From assembly GCF_003432115.1 (NCBI RefSeq), contig NZ_QWDC01000002.1:1392878-1456877 (forward strand): DNA of 64,000 nt, in the 5' to 3' direction. Of the stretch, positions 52,389-61,604 are shown in pieces. Each line of letters starts with the position of its first letter. Positions within the stretch are counted from its first letter, which is position 1. Made by a program: the position numbers and the translations under genes. The stretch comes from Mucilaginibacter conchicola. Its GTDB lineage: Bacteria; Bacteroidota; Bacteroidia; Sphingobacteriales; Sphingobacteriaceae. The notes beneath the pieces were generated by a model. It was not told the origin of the DNA, did no database searches, and saw only the letters and a list, made by a program, of their open reading frames with translations.

Positions 52389-52766
52389 CGGCCAATACCA
52401 CATCGAGCGCAAAACGAAAATATCGACCTGAAAGAACTGTTCCGGGGTTATGCGGAACAAAGCCGTAAAGACGGGCAGGAACGGGCTGCTTTAGTTGGCG
52501 ATGCCGGCGAAGTAGAAACCGGGAACAGTGTGACCGGCACCCTGCACCGTGCCTGGATCGACGTGAAGTCCCTATTCGGGGGCAGCGACCGTGCAAGCAT
52601 TTTATCGGAAGCGGAACGCGGCGAGGATGCGATAAAAAAAGCTTACCAGGATGCCTTATCGGGTGATGAACCGGGCGCTGATGCCATCATGATCGTACAA
52701 AACCAGCCGCAGAAAATCAATGCGGCACATGACCGTATCAAAGCTTTACGCGATAGCGCGAAGTAA
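52389..52766 (+). pseudogene. PA2169/DUF2383-type gene, 5' end missing
   Basis: The frame reads NENIDLKELFRGYAEQSRKD, later TGNSVTGTLHRAWIDVKSLF and ILSEAERGEDAIKKAYQDAL, which fits PA2169-family (DUF2383) four-helix-bundle proteins. The first helix of ~30 residues and a start codon are missing; the sequence upstream of ~52404 is unrelated. An ATG at 52530 gives only the second half. A terminator follows at 52849. Confidence 0.65.
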
Positions 52767-52848
52767 ACCTTTTAAAGATAAGGGACGCTTTTGGGCGGCT
52801 CTTTTTTATGATCTACAAACGCTTAAGATGCTCTTCGTTAAAACTGGA

Positions 52849-52874
52849 AAGCCGCCCGTTAAGGCGGCTTTTTT
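52849..52874 (+). terminator. Rho-independent terminator
   Basis: AAGCCGCC (52849-52856) and GGCGGCTT (52863-52870) with six-base loop, then four T. It ends the PA2169-type transcript and lies just before the end of the convergent DUF4142 gene. Confidence 0.75.
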
Positions 52875-52887
52875 GTTTATTTGAGGA

Positions 52888-53473
52888 TTATTTCAGGCTG
52901 GCCTGGATCTTTTGGATTTCTTCCAGGTGATGCTGTACCACCGGTGCGGTCTTGGCGGCAAAAGCTTTCACGTCTGCGTCTTTTCCACCGGAAGCTTCGG
53001 CTTGCATTAAAGCCAAAGTTTTTTGATGGCCTTCGACCATGGCAGCCAAATAAGCTCTATCAAAACGGCACCGCTCAGTTTACTCAGGCTGTCGCTTTTC
53101 GCCTGGTGTTCGGCATCAAGACCGGCAGGCAGGGTCAGGCTTTTCTTTTGAGCGATACCTTTCAGTTCATCATTGGCTTTACCGTGGTCCATGACCATCA
53201 TGTTGCCGAAATCTACAACGTCCTTGCTCATGCCTTTGCCGGCGGCCATTTTGCCGAGTGCAACTTCGGCCATACCGCCTGCCGCGGCTTTATTTGCGAA
53301 GGTGGTGTCTGACACGGCGCTGGCTGAGGCATCGGCTGAAGCGACGGTCGTAGCGGTGGTGCTGTCGGTTTTAACGGTAGTACTGTCCGAGGTGGTCGCT
53401 GATTTGTTGCCGGAGCAGGCCTGTAATAAACCGGCCGCGATCACCGGGATAAATAATAATGTGGATTTTTCAT
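52888..53473 (-). pseudogene. DUF4142 gene with two one-base frameshifts
   Basis: Joined over two shifts it is a complete ~195-residue DUF4142 protein: ATG at 53473, lipoprotein signal (STLLFIPVIAAGLLQACSG), DTTFANKAAAGGMAEVALGK, HGKANDELKGIAQ, KLSGA, then AYLAAMVEGHQKTLALM and the final helix to 52888. One shift is in the A5 run after the ATG (53466-53470), one in the T4 run at 53062-53065; one more base in each restores the frame. DUF4142 proteins are ferritin-like helical bundles tied to stress. Confidence 0.75.
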
Positions 53474-53551
53474 GGTGTATTATTTTTAGTTTGATTGTAT
53501 GTTTTTTTCTTAGGTTTTAACACTAAGTAGGCTCAAGGGATTGGCTTAGCC

Positions 53552-53974
53552 TTAGCGGCTTTGTTTCAAAAGTTCCAAGGTCCGCTGGTCCCGCTTGCCC
53601 CCAAAGAATTTTGCCAATACCTGGCTGAAAACGGGAAAGGTCGCCGGAACAGCGTCAAAAAGCGTCATCGAGGAATGCAGCTTGAGATTGTCAGGGCTCC
53701 CGAAAATGGTGTGGGCATCGTCGGTTTCCAGTTGAAGCAGTGCCTTGCAGATCTCTACCAGTTTCAGGCCCAGTTCCGGATCTAACAGGAAAGCTTCGGC
53801 TTCTTTGACATCCCGTATAGCATAATGCTTGGAAGTGTCCGTTTTGCCCAGGCCGGCGACCTGCGGAAAGATGTACCACATCCAGTGGCTGCGCTTGCGT
53901 CCGGCCTTGATTTCGTCCAGCGCGGTCGCATAATCACGGGTCTGTGCTTCTATAAAGCGGTTCAGTTCGTTCAT
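53552..53974 (-). CDS. DUF1810 family protein
   Basis: 140 residues covering the entire DUF1810 family: FIEAQTRDYATALDEIKAGR, KRSHWMWYIFPQVAGLG, SKHYAIRDVKEAEAFL and LKLHSSMTLFDAV. Function not known; found in stress and metal-related gene sets. Its ATG overlaps the stop of the membrane protein gene upstream (53971-53974). Confidence 0.9.
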   Translation of the reverse strand: MNELNRFIEAQTRDYATALDEIKAGRKRSHWMWYIFPQVAGLGKTDTSKHYAIRDVKEAEAFLLDPELGLKLVEICKALLQLETDDAHTIFGSPDNLKLHSSMTLFDAVPATFPVFSQVLAKFFGGKRDQRTLELLKQSR

Positions 53975-54417
53975 GATCTTTTTCTTAAGGCGGACATAAC
54001 GGTTCCAGCTACCAGCCCGCCGAAGGTGTACCAGGCAACCGTGAGCAGTTTGGTTTTTTCGGTGCGGGTGACGGGCGCATCGCTCAGGCCGAGCGGTGCG
54101 GTCAGTTCCAGTGTGCCGATACCGGCAGTTAAGCCGGCGACCAAACCCGCAAGCGGCAGGAATTTCTTTTTACCAAAGCCTATCAGACTGTAATAGGCCG
54201 CGTTACTGAGCAGGTCAGCAGCGAGGGTCGCGGTAAATAAAGCGTTTCCGCTTGGCGGTTCCAAACCGATGGTGCTCAAGCCTTTACTTAAGGCTTCTTC
54301 GCCGACGAGATCAACGCGCGGTGCTTCGTGGTCGAATTGTTTAATTACCTGGTGCAGGATATTGAGGGCGACGGCCCCGGCGATGCCGCCAATGATACTA
54401 CTGGTGAATTTTTTCAT
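53971..54417 (-). CDS. Small membrane protein, unknown family
   Basis: The ATG at 54417 (MKKFTSSIIGGIAGAVALNI) is chosen; an earlier start at 54480 lies inside the next remnant. 148 residues with about four hydrophobic segments (7-25, 60-85, 90-112, 125-143), Gly/Ala-rich. No family recognised. Cotranscribed with DUF1810 (4-base overlap). Confidence 0.7.
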   Translation of the reverse strand: MKKFTSSIIGGIAGAVALNILHQVIKQFDHEAPRVDLVGEEALSKGLSTIGLEPPSGNALFTATLAADLLSNAAYYSLIGFGKKKFLPLAGLVAGLTAGIGTLELTAPLGLSDAPVTRTEKTKLLTVAWYTFGGLVAGTVMSALRKRS

Positions 54418-54430
54418 GTTGTCTATCGGG

Positions 54431-54700
54431 TTAAGGCATGCCTGCGCCGCCGGTTGCGCCATAGACCTGCCCGGTGGCATAGCTGGCGTCGCGGGCGGCT
54501 AATTGCACATAGATAGAGGATAACTCAACGGGCTGGCCGGGCCTGCCCATGGGGGTTTGCCCGCCGAAGTTCCTGAGTTTTTCCATACTGGCGCCGCCGC
54601 TGACTTGCAGGGGTGTCCAGATGGGGCCGGGTGCGACGCCGTTAACGCGGATGCCCTTGGGCGCTAATTCCCCGGGTTTGTGAAATACTGCTGCTTTCAT
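54431..54700 (-). pseudogene. Chimeric remnant: alcohol dehydrogenase start joined to SDR end
   Basis: The first 11 residues (MKAAVFHKPGE) are the typical start of a zinc alcohol dehydrogenase. From residue ~12 the sequence is the C-terminal third of a short-chain dehydrogenase (LAPKGIRVNGVAPGPIWTPL; GRPGQPVELSSIYVQLAARD; YATGQVYGATGG). The NAD-binding and catalytic parts of both are absent. It looks like a fusion made by deletion between two neighbouring genes, still open to its stop. Confidence 0.7.
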
Positions 54701-54810
54701 AAGGTAGCTTTTTAAGTTTTGATGTCTCTATTTAACTTAAAGGAAATTTTTTTGTTTAATAATATGTAAGATAGTTTCAAACATGGGGTGGTTGTCTTTG
54801 TATTTATAGT

Positions 54811-56340
54811 ATGGCAACACAAAACGAACCTAGAATCGCCCGTGACGGCGGGCAGCAGAGCCCCTGGCAAATCAATTTAAATGGCATCAGCGCACCGGCA
54901 GGGGTTGCAGCCGGAATAGTTTATGATGCGCTGGTCGTCGGTGGCGGCATCACCGGTTTTACGGCGGCGATCGGTTTGGCGAAAGCCGGTAAAAAGGTCG
55001 TCCTGGCGGAAGCGCATTCGGTGGGTTTCGGTACAACGGGCGGCACGAGCGCGCATATCAATACTTTTGCAGATACGACTTATGCGCAAGTTGATCAGCC
55101 GGAATTGTTTGCCGATGCGGTAACGGAGGGTGCCGGGCTGATCAAAACGTATATAGACGAATTTAAAATTGATTGTGATTATGAAACCAGGGTGGGCTAT
55201 CTCTACGCCGAAACGGATAAAGAGGCTAAGCAGTTGGATGACATTTACGAAGGGGCGATCAAAGCAGGTGTAGCGGTCGAATACGTAAGTGAGGTACCGA
55301 CGCCGGTGGACTATACAAAAGCATTGTTATGGCCGGTGCAAGCGCAGTTCCAGCCGCTGAAATATTTGCTGGGATTGGAAAAGGCTTTCTTGTCTTTGGA
55401 AGGTGTGGTCTTAGAAAATACGCTGGTGAGCGGAGTAAATACGCCTTCAGGCATCCATATTGCGGAAACCAATCAGGGTCCGGTAAGCGCCAAAGCGATC
55501 ATTTATGCGACACATCTGCCGCCGAATATCAATGTGTTCAATTTTGAATGCGCCCCCTATCGCAGCTATGTGATGGCGGTCAAACTCAAAAGCGGGAAAT
55601 ATCCCGAGGCCTTAATTTATGACAGCCAGGAACCCTACCACTTTGTGCGCACGCATGTGATCGACGGTCAGGAACTGTTATTGGTAGGCGGACTGGACCA
55701 CAAAACGGGGCATGAAGATCCGGAAAAGGCTTTTGCCGATCTGGAAAAGTATATCAGGAAGTATTATAATGTCTCGTCGGTTAAATACCGTTGGTCTTCG
55801 CAATATTATGTACCGGTCGACGGACTGCCGTATATCGGGCAGATGCCACTGGCGGCCGAGGGCATTTATTGTGCAACGGGTTATAATGGTAACGGGATGA
55901 TGCTGGGCAGTATCGCGGGGAAAACATTGAGCGACCTGATATCGGGCAGGGAAAGTAAATATGAAAAGCTGTTTAGCCCGGCCAGGATCAAACCGGTAGA
56001 CAGCTTTACGGAGTTAGTCAAAGAGAACGCGGATGTGGCCTACCATTTTGTGGCTGACCGCTTTGGGATAAAGAATAGTGATTCATTGAAACGTTTGCAG
56101 CCGGGAACGGGCAAGGTGGTCGAAGTGGACGGTGAAAAGATCGCCGCTTACCGCGATGAAGCCGGTAAGCTTCATGCGTTGAGCCCGGTCTGTACCCATG
56201 CGGCTTGTATCGTCAAGTGGAACGCGTCGGAGAAAAGCTGGGACTGCCCTTGCCACGGTGCGCGTTATGATATTGCCGGTAAAGTCCTGACAGGTCCGGC
56301 AACAAAAGACTTATTTAAAATGGATGCCGATGAGAGCTAA
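54811..56340 (+). CDS. FAD oxidoreductase with C-terminal Rieske domain
   Basis: 509 residues. N-terminal DadA-like FAD-dependent oxidoreductase: DALVVGGGITGFTAAIGLAK near residue 40, GTTGGTSAHINTF, and IGQMPLAAEGIYCATGYNGN. The last ~80 residues are a Rieske [2Fe-2S] domain with CTHAACIVKWN and WDCPCHGARYD, giving Cys-His and Cys-His ligands. Such proteins occur in soil bacteria next to stress genes; substrate unknown. The stop overlaps the next gene by 17 bases. Confidence 0.9.
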   Translation: MATQNEPRIARDGGQQSPWQINLNGISAPAGVAAGIVYDALVVGGGITGFTAAIGLAKAGKKVVLAEAHSVGFGTTGGTSAHINTFADTTYAQVDQPELFADAVTEGAGLIKTYIDEFKIDCDYETRVGYLYAETDKEAKQLDDIYEGAIKAGVAVEYVSEVPTPVDYTKALLWPVQAQFQPLKYLLGLEKAFLSLEGVVLENTLVSGVNTPSGIHIAETNQGPVSAKAIIYATHLPPNINVFNFECAPYRSYVMAVKLKSGKYPEALIYDSQEPYHFVRTHVIDGQELLLVGGLDHKTGHEDPEKAFADLEKYIRKYYNVSSVKYRWSSQYYVPVDGLPYIGQMPLAAEGIYCATGYNGNGMMLGSIAGKTLSDLISGRESKYEKLFSPARIKPVDSFTELVKENADVAYHFVADRFGIKNSDSLKRLQPGTGKVVEVDGEKIAAYRDEAGKLHALSPVCTHAACIVKWNASEKSWDCPCHGARYDIAGKVLTGPATKDLFKMDADES

Positions 56341-56803
56341 GGAGGTATTGATCCCGGGTATTACCGGTACAACCTTTATGACGTTGTTCAGCTACCTGGT
56401 TTCACTGGCGGAGGGGGAAAACTTTAGCGAGCCGGAACGTCTGGGCCAGCTGGCGGAGCGAATGTTGCCGAAGCTGGATGAGGAACAAAGTCGGGCGCTG
56501 GGCTGGCTGGGGCATTATGGTGTGGGCCTGCTTTTTGCCGTAGTCTATGTGGAACTCTGGCGCAGCGGTAAATTAAGGCCTGACTGGAAAACCAGCTTAT
56601 GGCTGGGTGGGATCAGTGGCCTCGTGGCTGTTGCTATCTGGAGGTCGACTTTTAAAATGCACCCGGTGCCGCCGAAGCTTAATTTTGATAAATATTATTT
56701 ACAACTGGTACCGGCACATGTGGTGTTCGCCTTGTTTGCAGGAATTGGCTATCAGATTCAACGAAAAATTGCGCCGGGCACAAACAATATTAAAGCCCGT
56801 TAA
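56324..56803 (+). CDS. Integral membrane protein, unknown family
   Basis: 159 residues with about four membrane helices (10-27, 63-85, 92-110, 130-150). The start ATG 56324 or 56330 lies within the end of the Rieske oxidoreductase gene, so the two are translationally coupled. It could anchor or serve the oxidoreductase (inference). The 3' end abuts the broken LOV gene on the other strand. Confidence 0.7.
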   Translation: MPMRAKEVLIPGITGTTFMTLFSYLVSLAEGENFSEPERLGQLAERMLPKLDEEQSRALGWLGHYGVGLLFAVVYVELWRSGKLRPDWKTSLWLGGISGLVAVAIWRSTFKMHPVPPKLNFDKYYLQLVPAHVVFALFAGIGYQIQRKIAPGTNNIKAR

Positions 56804-57607
56804 TCTCATAACAATATGGAAAATCAAAACCGCCAACTTCACACGGACTGAATTTTTTGCCGATGTGCGGAAAATCATGGCTGACCTCGAAATCGATAAC
56901 GGGGTTATTGGTCGGCAGGATCTGTTCAAGCAAGCGGCGGAGTTCGGCAATATCCGACTGGCCGTTTCCCAGGTCGAATAAACTGCGGCCTTCAGTTTCT
57001 TCGCGGGAAACTTTAAAGGTGCGCTTGAAGTGGTCATTGACAAATATCACTTTATAATCCGGGAAAAGAACGACCAGGCTTTCGCGCACGGTCTGAACAA
57101 TACTGGCGAGGTATTCCTCGTTTTCACGGAGACTTTGGGTGCGCTCGGCTACCCGCTGCTCTAGTTTCGATTGGTTTGACCGGAGTTCCTCCTCGGCATT
57201 TTTTCTGCGGGTCACGTCATTCTGACCCCGATGAAATAATCGACCCCACCGCTGTTGTTCCTGATCGGCGATACATTTAGTTCATTCCAGAACAGGGTAC
57301 CGTCTTTTCGATAATTCCTGATCTCGATCACGGAGTTTTTGCCCGCGGCGATATCCTGGCGCAATTGAGCGCGGGCAGGTTGATTGCGGTCGTCCTTTTG
57401 CAGGAACCGGCAGTTGTGTCCGATGATCTCGGCGCGGCTGTAGCCGGCGATCTGCTCGAACGCGGCATTACAATAAATGATTGGATTATCCGGCTGGTTG
57501 TTATCGGTAATGATGATCCCCGAAATGGAAGCGTCCATCGCTTTTTTTAGCAACTCGATATCCTTGCTCACGACGTGGTCATCCGTGTTTCTTTTCTCAT
57601 CTGACAT
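56804..57607 (-). pseudogene. LOV-PAS photoreceptor-type gene, frameshifted and truncated
   Basis: From ATG 57607 (MSDEKRNTDDHVVSKDIELL) a LOV domain follows: AAFEQIAGYSRAEIIGHNCR then FLQKDDRNQ; NCRFLQ holds the Cys that binds flavin in blue-light receptors. After DYFIGV a one-base loss near 57223 moves the frame (NDVTRRKNAEEELRSNQSKL), leading to a coiled coil and a second PAS (ESLVVLFPDYKVIFVNDHFK). It ends without a kinase domain shortly after DFEVSHDFPHIGKK, next to the end of the convergent gene. Originally probably a LOV histidine kinase. Confidence 0.7.
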
Positions 57608-57713
57608 ATGCAGGCTACGCAATAATTGAAAAACTTATCAGATTGATTAATCCGCTTTGGCGTGATTTTGTTCACCGCCTGTTTAAAAATACGTAGTGTC
57701 GAAAAGCGGGCGG

Positions 57714-58238
57714 TTATTTGGTGATGTATTTGGCGGCGATGAGCAATAATAAGGTGCGGTCGGCCCTGGCCTCATCGTAATTTTCCTGAAGCAGTTGTTT
57801 GATCTGTTTGTTTTTCAACTTGACAGCAGCCATTTGCAACACCTGGAAAGAGGCCATTTCCATACTCTCGATATTTTGGAGATAAAATATGATGGACATA
57901 TCACGTAGCTCGGCTTCATCTGCCTGTGCCGCGATAGCTTCGAACGCATCGTCGACCAGGCCGGTCAGGCCCATGATACTGCCATCGGCCCGGGTGGCAT
58001 CCAGCAATTCGTAAATCACGTCCATACGCGCCATTTGCTTTTCCACATCCTCAACGGTCTCGCGGATAGCGAGTTGCAGGTCCTTGAAATAAACCTCGTC
58101 ATTCAACTGCGGCAGCTTAGCTACCAAATGAGCTTTGGCGCTACAGATCCGGTTAAGGTGATCGATGAAGAAAGATCTTAGCTTTGCTGACCCTAACTGT
58201 ATCTGCTTAGGGGACGGCTTTCCTGATTCATTTGTCAT
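57714..58238 (-). CDS. DUF892 (YciF-type) ferritin-like protein
   Basis: 174 residues. LRSFFIDHLNRICSAKAHLV and LQLAIRETVEDVEKQMARMD are the first two helices of the DUF892/YciE-YciF ferritin-like bundle, and the final helix is LLQENYDEARADRTLLLLIA. These are di-iron or structural stress proteins. It starts 18 bp after the REC gene and shares its sigma-54-like promoter. A second member begins at 63810. Confidence 0.82.
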   Translation of the reverse strand: MTNESGKPSPKQIQLGSAKLRSFFIDHLNRICSAKAHLVAKLPQLNDEVYFKDLQLAIRETVEDVEKQMARMDVIYELLDATRADGSIMGLTGLVDDAFEAIAAQADEAELRDMSIIFYLQNIESMEMASFQVLQMAAVKLKNKQIKQLLQENYDEARADRTLLLLIAAKYITK

Positions 58239-58256
58239 AGGCCTCCTGCTGACAAG

Positions 58257-58622
58257 CTAGGCGAGGCATTCCTCCGTCTTTGCCAGCAAATCAAAAATAT
58301 CAAAAGGTTTTCTAATATAAGCATCGGCACCGCATTCTTTTGCAATGACAGACAGATCGGACTCGGCAGATACAAGCATAACTGGCAGGTGGCGGGTTTC
58401 CAGCTGCGATTTAATTTCTTTACAAATCTCCGGGCCGTTTTTAGCCGAACCGATGATCCGAACATCCAGCAGAATAAGGTCCGGCTGAATCACCCGGATA
58501 TGCTCGGCGGCTTCGCCGGTGTTGGACATTACGATATCGTATCCGTTCTCCTGGAAAATAATATTTAATATCTCCAGGATGTCCTCATCATCATCTATAA
58601 CCAATATCCTTCTTGCCATCAT
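58257..58622 (-). CDS. Single-domain response regulator
   Basis: From the ATG pair at 58617-58622 (MMARRILVIDDDEDILEILN) the protein has 121 residues, REC only: DDDED pocket, LILLDVRIIG with the phospho-acceptor Asp near residue 52, VMLVSAE and YIRKPFD. An earlier start at 58658 would lie on the promoter element. No output domain. First gene of an operon with DUF892. Confidence 0.9.
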   Translation of the reverse strand: MMARRILVIDDDEDILEILNIIFQENGYDIVMSNTGEAAEHIRVIQPDLILLDVRIIGSAKNGPEICKEIKSQLETRHLPVMLVSAESDLSVIAKECGADAYIRKPFDIFDLLAKTEECLA

Positions 58623-58641
58623 CAGGAATTTCAGCTGATAG

Positions 58642-58657
58642 TGCAAATTACCGTCCA
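58642..58657 (-). promoter_or_regulatory. Sigma-54-like promoter of REC-DUF892 operon
   Basis: On the minus strand TGGACGGTAATTTGCA: GG at -24 and GC at -12 with the right spacing, and TTTGCA as in the consensus. It lies 20 bases upstream of the first ATG of the REC gene. Confidence 0.5.
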
Positions 58658-58919
58658 AACCCGTCAGTTTTCGCTATTTCCTGAATTAAGTGCTATTGAG
58701 GCTGGATAAACACATAGCGGGTTAGGTTCATTTTAAGAACCGGACGTAAAAGAATACAACAACTGTATCAGGAATGGCTCGCTTGTATCGGGTAGTTCTT
58801 TCATCTTTCAACCCAACCGGTCAAGCGAAATTTTCAATTAATAAAATTCTTTAGAAAGAAAACTAACAAACATTTTTTAACCGATAGTAGTTATTTCAGG
58901 ACGCAACCTGAGTTCGATC

Positions 58920-61124
58920 ATGAAACCTGTATCAGCCTGGCTGCTCACAGCCAATTCAAAACTAAATGATTCTTCCCTGCCTGCGGTTTATGAACAACAT
59001 GCCGTCGGCTACTGGCTTCGGGTATACCTGACCGGCGACAGTTGCTGGCTGGTGGTTAGCTGGCCGAAGGGCAGCCGGATCGGCTTCCGGATGGCTTATG
59101 CTCCGAATGACGCGCTGGTTTTGGAACAGCCGGCAACCTCAGGCGAGCGTATTACTTTTCGGTGTTCTTCTCTGATCGGCTTGTTTGAGACCGTACTGGA
59201 ACTGCCGGGTGAAGGGATACCGGTCATCCGCCTGACGACGAGGCTCAGGCCGGCTGCGCCGCTCCTTTTTCCCTACTGGCCGCGCGATATCGTGGTATTG
59301 GGTGCTGCCGGCAGCGACTTATTGGCGGAAGGCAATGTCAGGGTCAGCCAGGTGGGCACACGTTCCGGTCAGTTGTATTTCAGTTTAACGCGGCCGGCTG
59401 CCGGTTCGGTTTTTTATCTGCAGAACCTGACGGCGCTGTCGGATTATAATCAGGCTACCGAAACCTCGGCCGGCGATACGGTAGGCGGCGAATGGCCGGA
59501 AATCGGTTTCGCGCTGCCGCCGACGCAAAAAAATAAGCCGCTGGAAGCCGGTCAGCAATATATCGTCAGCGACGCTTTCATTGCCCTGAGCGACGAGGTG
59601 CCGGCGGATGAAGCGGCGATGGCCAGGCAATACCTGGACCTGCTGGCCGCGATCTACCTTCGCCTGCCGCTGCCGCCCACCAGCTATAAGGAATGGCCGG
59701 ACACATTGAAGAAAGGCCTCGCCGATCTGCAGGACAGTCCGGGCTGCTGGTCACAGGTTGACGGTCACCATTATTTCAATGCTTATGTCTGTGACTACCT
59801 GACCCCGTCGGAGATCATGGTCCAGCTGGCAATCCTGCTGCCCCTGCTGGACTACGTGGAATGGAACGGTGACCGGCTGGAGGTGATGAAAAAGATCAAG
59901 GCGGGTTTGCCGCCGTTCTATGACGAGGATTTGAAAACCATTATGCGCTGGCATCCCAAAGCGCTGGACAAGCTGAACGGCGAGGAAGAACATAAAAAAC
60001 CGCTGGTCATGGATTCCTGGTACCTGCAACACCCGATGCTTAATTTATCGCGCTTAGCATTGAAAGGCGATAAGGCGGCGGAGCAGTTGTTCCTGGGCTC
60101 ACTGGAATTCGTGATCAAGGTGGCCCGTAAATTTGACTACAACTGGCCGGTATTTTATAAGATGGATACGCTGGAAGTGATCAAGGCGGAAACCCAGCCG
60201 GGCAAGGGCGGCGAAAAGGATGTGCCGGGTCTCTATGCGCATGTATTGCTGCAGGCCTGGGAGCTGACGGGTGAAAAGCGCTATCTCGCGGAAGCTGAGA
60301 AGGCGGCGCTGAAACTGAAAGGGTCGGGCTTTGAGGTGTTTTACCAGGCGAACAATACTGCCTTTTCTGCGGGCGCGTTGTTGCGGTTATATAAGATCAC
60401 GAAGAAAGAGGTTTACCGGGAGCTGAGCTATCTTTGCCTGGCCAGTGTTTTTAAAAACACCAGGCTGTGGGACTGCAATTATGGGTACGGTAAAAATTTC
60501 CCGTCATTCTTTGCGCTTTTCCCGCTGAACGACGCGCCTTATACGGCCGCTTACGAAGAGGAAGAAGTTTTTTGCGCCTTCCATGATTACCTGCGCCACG
60601 CGGAGGACGTTGATATCCTGCCCTCCCTGCGCCTGCTGATGGCGGAGTACATCCGGTACCTTGTCGACAGGGCGGTCTTTTACTATCCGCCGATGCTGCC
60701 CAAAGAAATGCTGGCGGAAAAAGTGAAAACCGGCGAAGTGGACGCCGGTCTCTGGATCGCGCTAGAGGACCTGCATGACGGCTGGGAAAAATCCGGGGAG
60801 GTCGGTCAGGAGGTTTATGGGGCCGGGAACGCTTTCGGTATCCTGCCGCGGCATTACATGCGGATCGAAAAGGAGTCATTTATGATCTGCACTGACTATC
60901 CGACCTATGGCTTCTCGCCCGAAAAACACCGCCCGGCCAAATTTAAACTGGCGGGTGACGGGCGGCTGCAAAGCAGGCTCGTGATCGTAAAGACTGATCT
61001 GAAAAAACTTCCCGCGTTTGAAGTCAGGGTTGATGATATCCGGGTAACTGGTCAGGAAATAAATCATGGTCACTTGGCCTATATAATACCGGGGAATGGC
61101 CGGGTAACGGTAAACTGGAAATGA
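58920..61124 (+). CDS. Large protein of unknown function, six-hairpin-like
   Basis: 734 residues without signal peptide or membrane helices. Residues 1-230 are beta-rich (YWLRVYLTGDSCWLVVSWPK). The central part (about 240-600) is helical with repeated pairs containing Trp/Tyr (YAHVLLQAWELTGEKRYLAE; FSAGALLRLYKITKKEVYRE), like alpha/alpha-toroid (six-hairpin) glycosidases and lyases. The C-terminal ~60 residues are beta again. The beta / (alpha/alpha) / beta order is that of polysaccharide lyases and GH-type enzymes, but no catalytic motif was identified. It stands alone with a 260-base upstream region. Confidence 0.65.
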   Translation: MKPVSAWLLTANSKLNDSSLPAVYEQHAVGYWLRVYLTGDSCWLVVSWPKGSRIGFRMAYAPNDALVLEQPATSGERITFRCSSLIGLFETVLELPGEGIPVIRLTTRLRPAAPLLFPYWPRDIVVLGAAGSDLLAEGNVRVSQVGTRSGQLYFSLTRPAAGSVFYLQNLTALSDYNQATETSAGDTVGGEWPEIGFALPPTQKNKPLEAGQQYIVSDAFIALSDEVPADEAAMARQYLDLLAAIYLRLPLPPTSYKEWPDTLKKGLADLQDSPGCWSQVDGHHYFNAYVCDYLTPSEIMVQLAILLPLLDYVEWNGDRLEVMKKIKAGLPPFYDEDLKTIMRWHPKALDKLNGEEEHKKPLVMDSWYLQHPMLNLSRLALKGDKAAEQLFLGSLEFVIKVARKFDYNWPVFYKMDTLEVIKAETQPGKGGEKDVPGLYAHVLLQAWELTGEKRYLAEAEKAALKLKGSGFEVFYQANNTAFSAGALLRLYKITKKEVYRELSYLCLASVFKNTRLWDCNYGYGKNFPSFFALFPLNDAPYTAAYEEEEVFCAFHDYLRHAEDVDILPSLRLLMAEYIRYLVDRAVFYYPPMLPKEMLAEKVKTGEVDAGLWIALEDLHDGWEKSGEVGQEVYGAGNAFGILPRHYMRIEKESFMICTDYPTYGFSPEKHRPAKFKLAGDGRLQSRLVIVKTDLKKLPAFEVRVDDIRVTGQEINHGHLAYIIPGNGRVTVNWK

Positions 61125-61134
61125 ATATAAGGAT

Positions 61135-61604
61135 ATGAAAAAAAAAGGTAAATTTTTTTGCGGTTCTCCAATTGGGCGACGGCGGCTACCGGCAGCTCGG
61201 CGGCGTTTCCCGTCGCTATTGTTATGATCATGGTCTGGCTGGTCACCGGCCCGGTATTCCATTATTCGGATACCTGGCAATTGATCATCAATACGGAAAC
61301 GACCATTGTCACCTTCCTGATGGTTTTCCTGATCCGGAAATCACAGAACAAAGACTCCAAAGCGGTGCAATTAAAGCTAAATGAGCTGCTGGCCTCACAT
61401 GAAGGCAAGGGCAACCGGACGGTCAATATTGAGGATCTGACCGAAGCGGAATTGGACCACCTGTACAAATTTTATATCCGCTTATCGGATCCCGCCGAAA
61501 AAGATGCCGACCTCACTAAGACGCATTCCATCGATGCGGCAGAAGAGAACCAGAAAACCAAATCGAGCCGGCGCGGCGCTGCTATCAAACCTGCAAAGCA
61601 ATGA
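61135..61604 (+). pseudogene. Low-affinity iron permease-like gene, frameshift at T7
   Basis: The main frame reads RFSNWATAATGSSAAFPVAI, GPVFHYSDTWQLIINTETTI and VTFLMVFLIRKSQNKDSKAV, matching the low-affinity iron permease family (PF04120), two membrane helices and a conserved SDTWQL-INT-TT motif. The natural ATG (61135, MKKKGKFF) is separated from it by a run of seven T (61153-61159); eight would join them. Without that only a TTG at 61158 starts the frame, giving 148 residues, and the protein may still be made. Confidence 0.7.
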
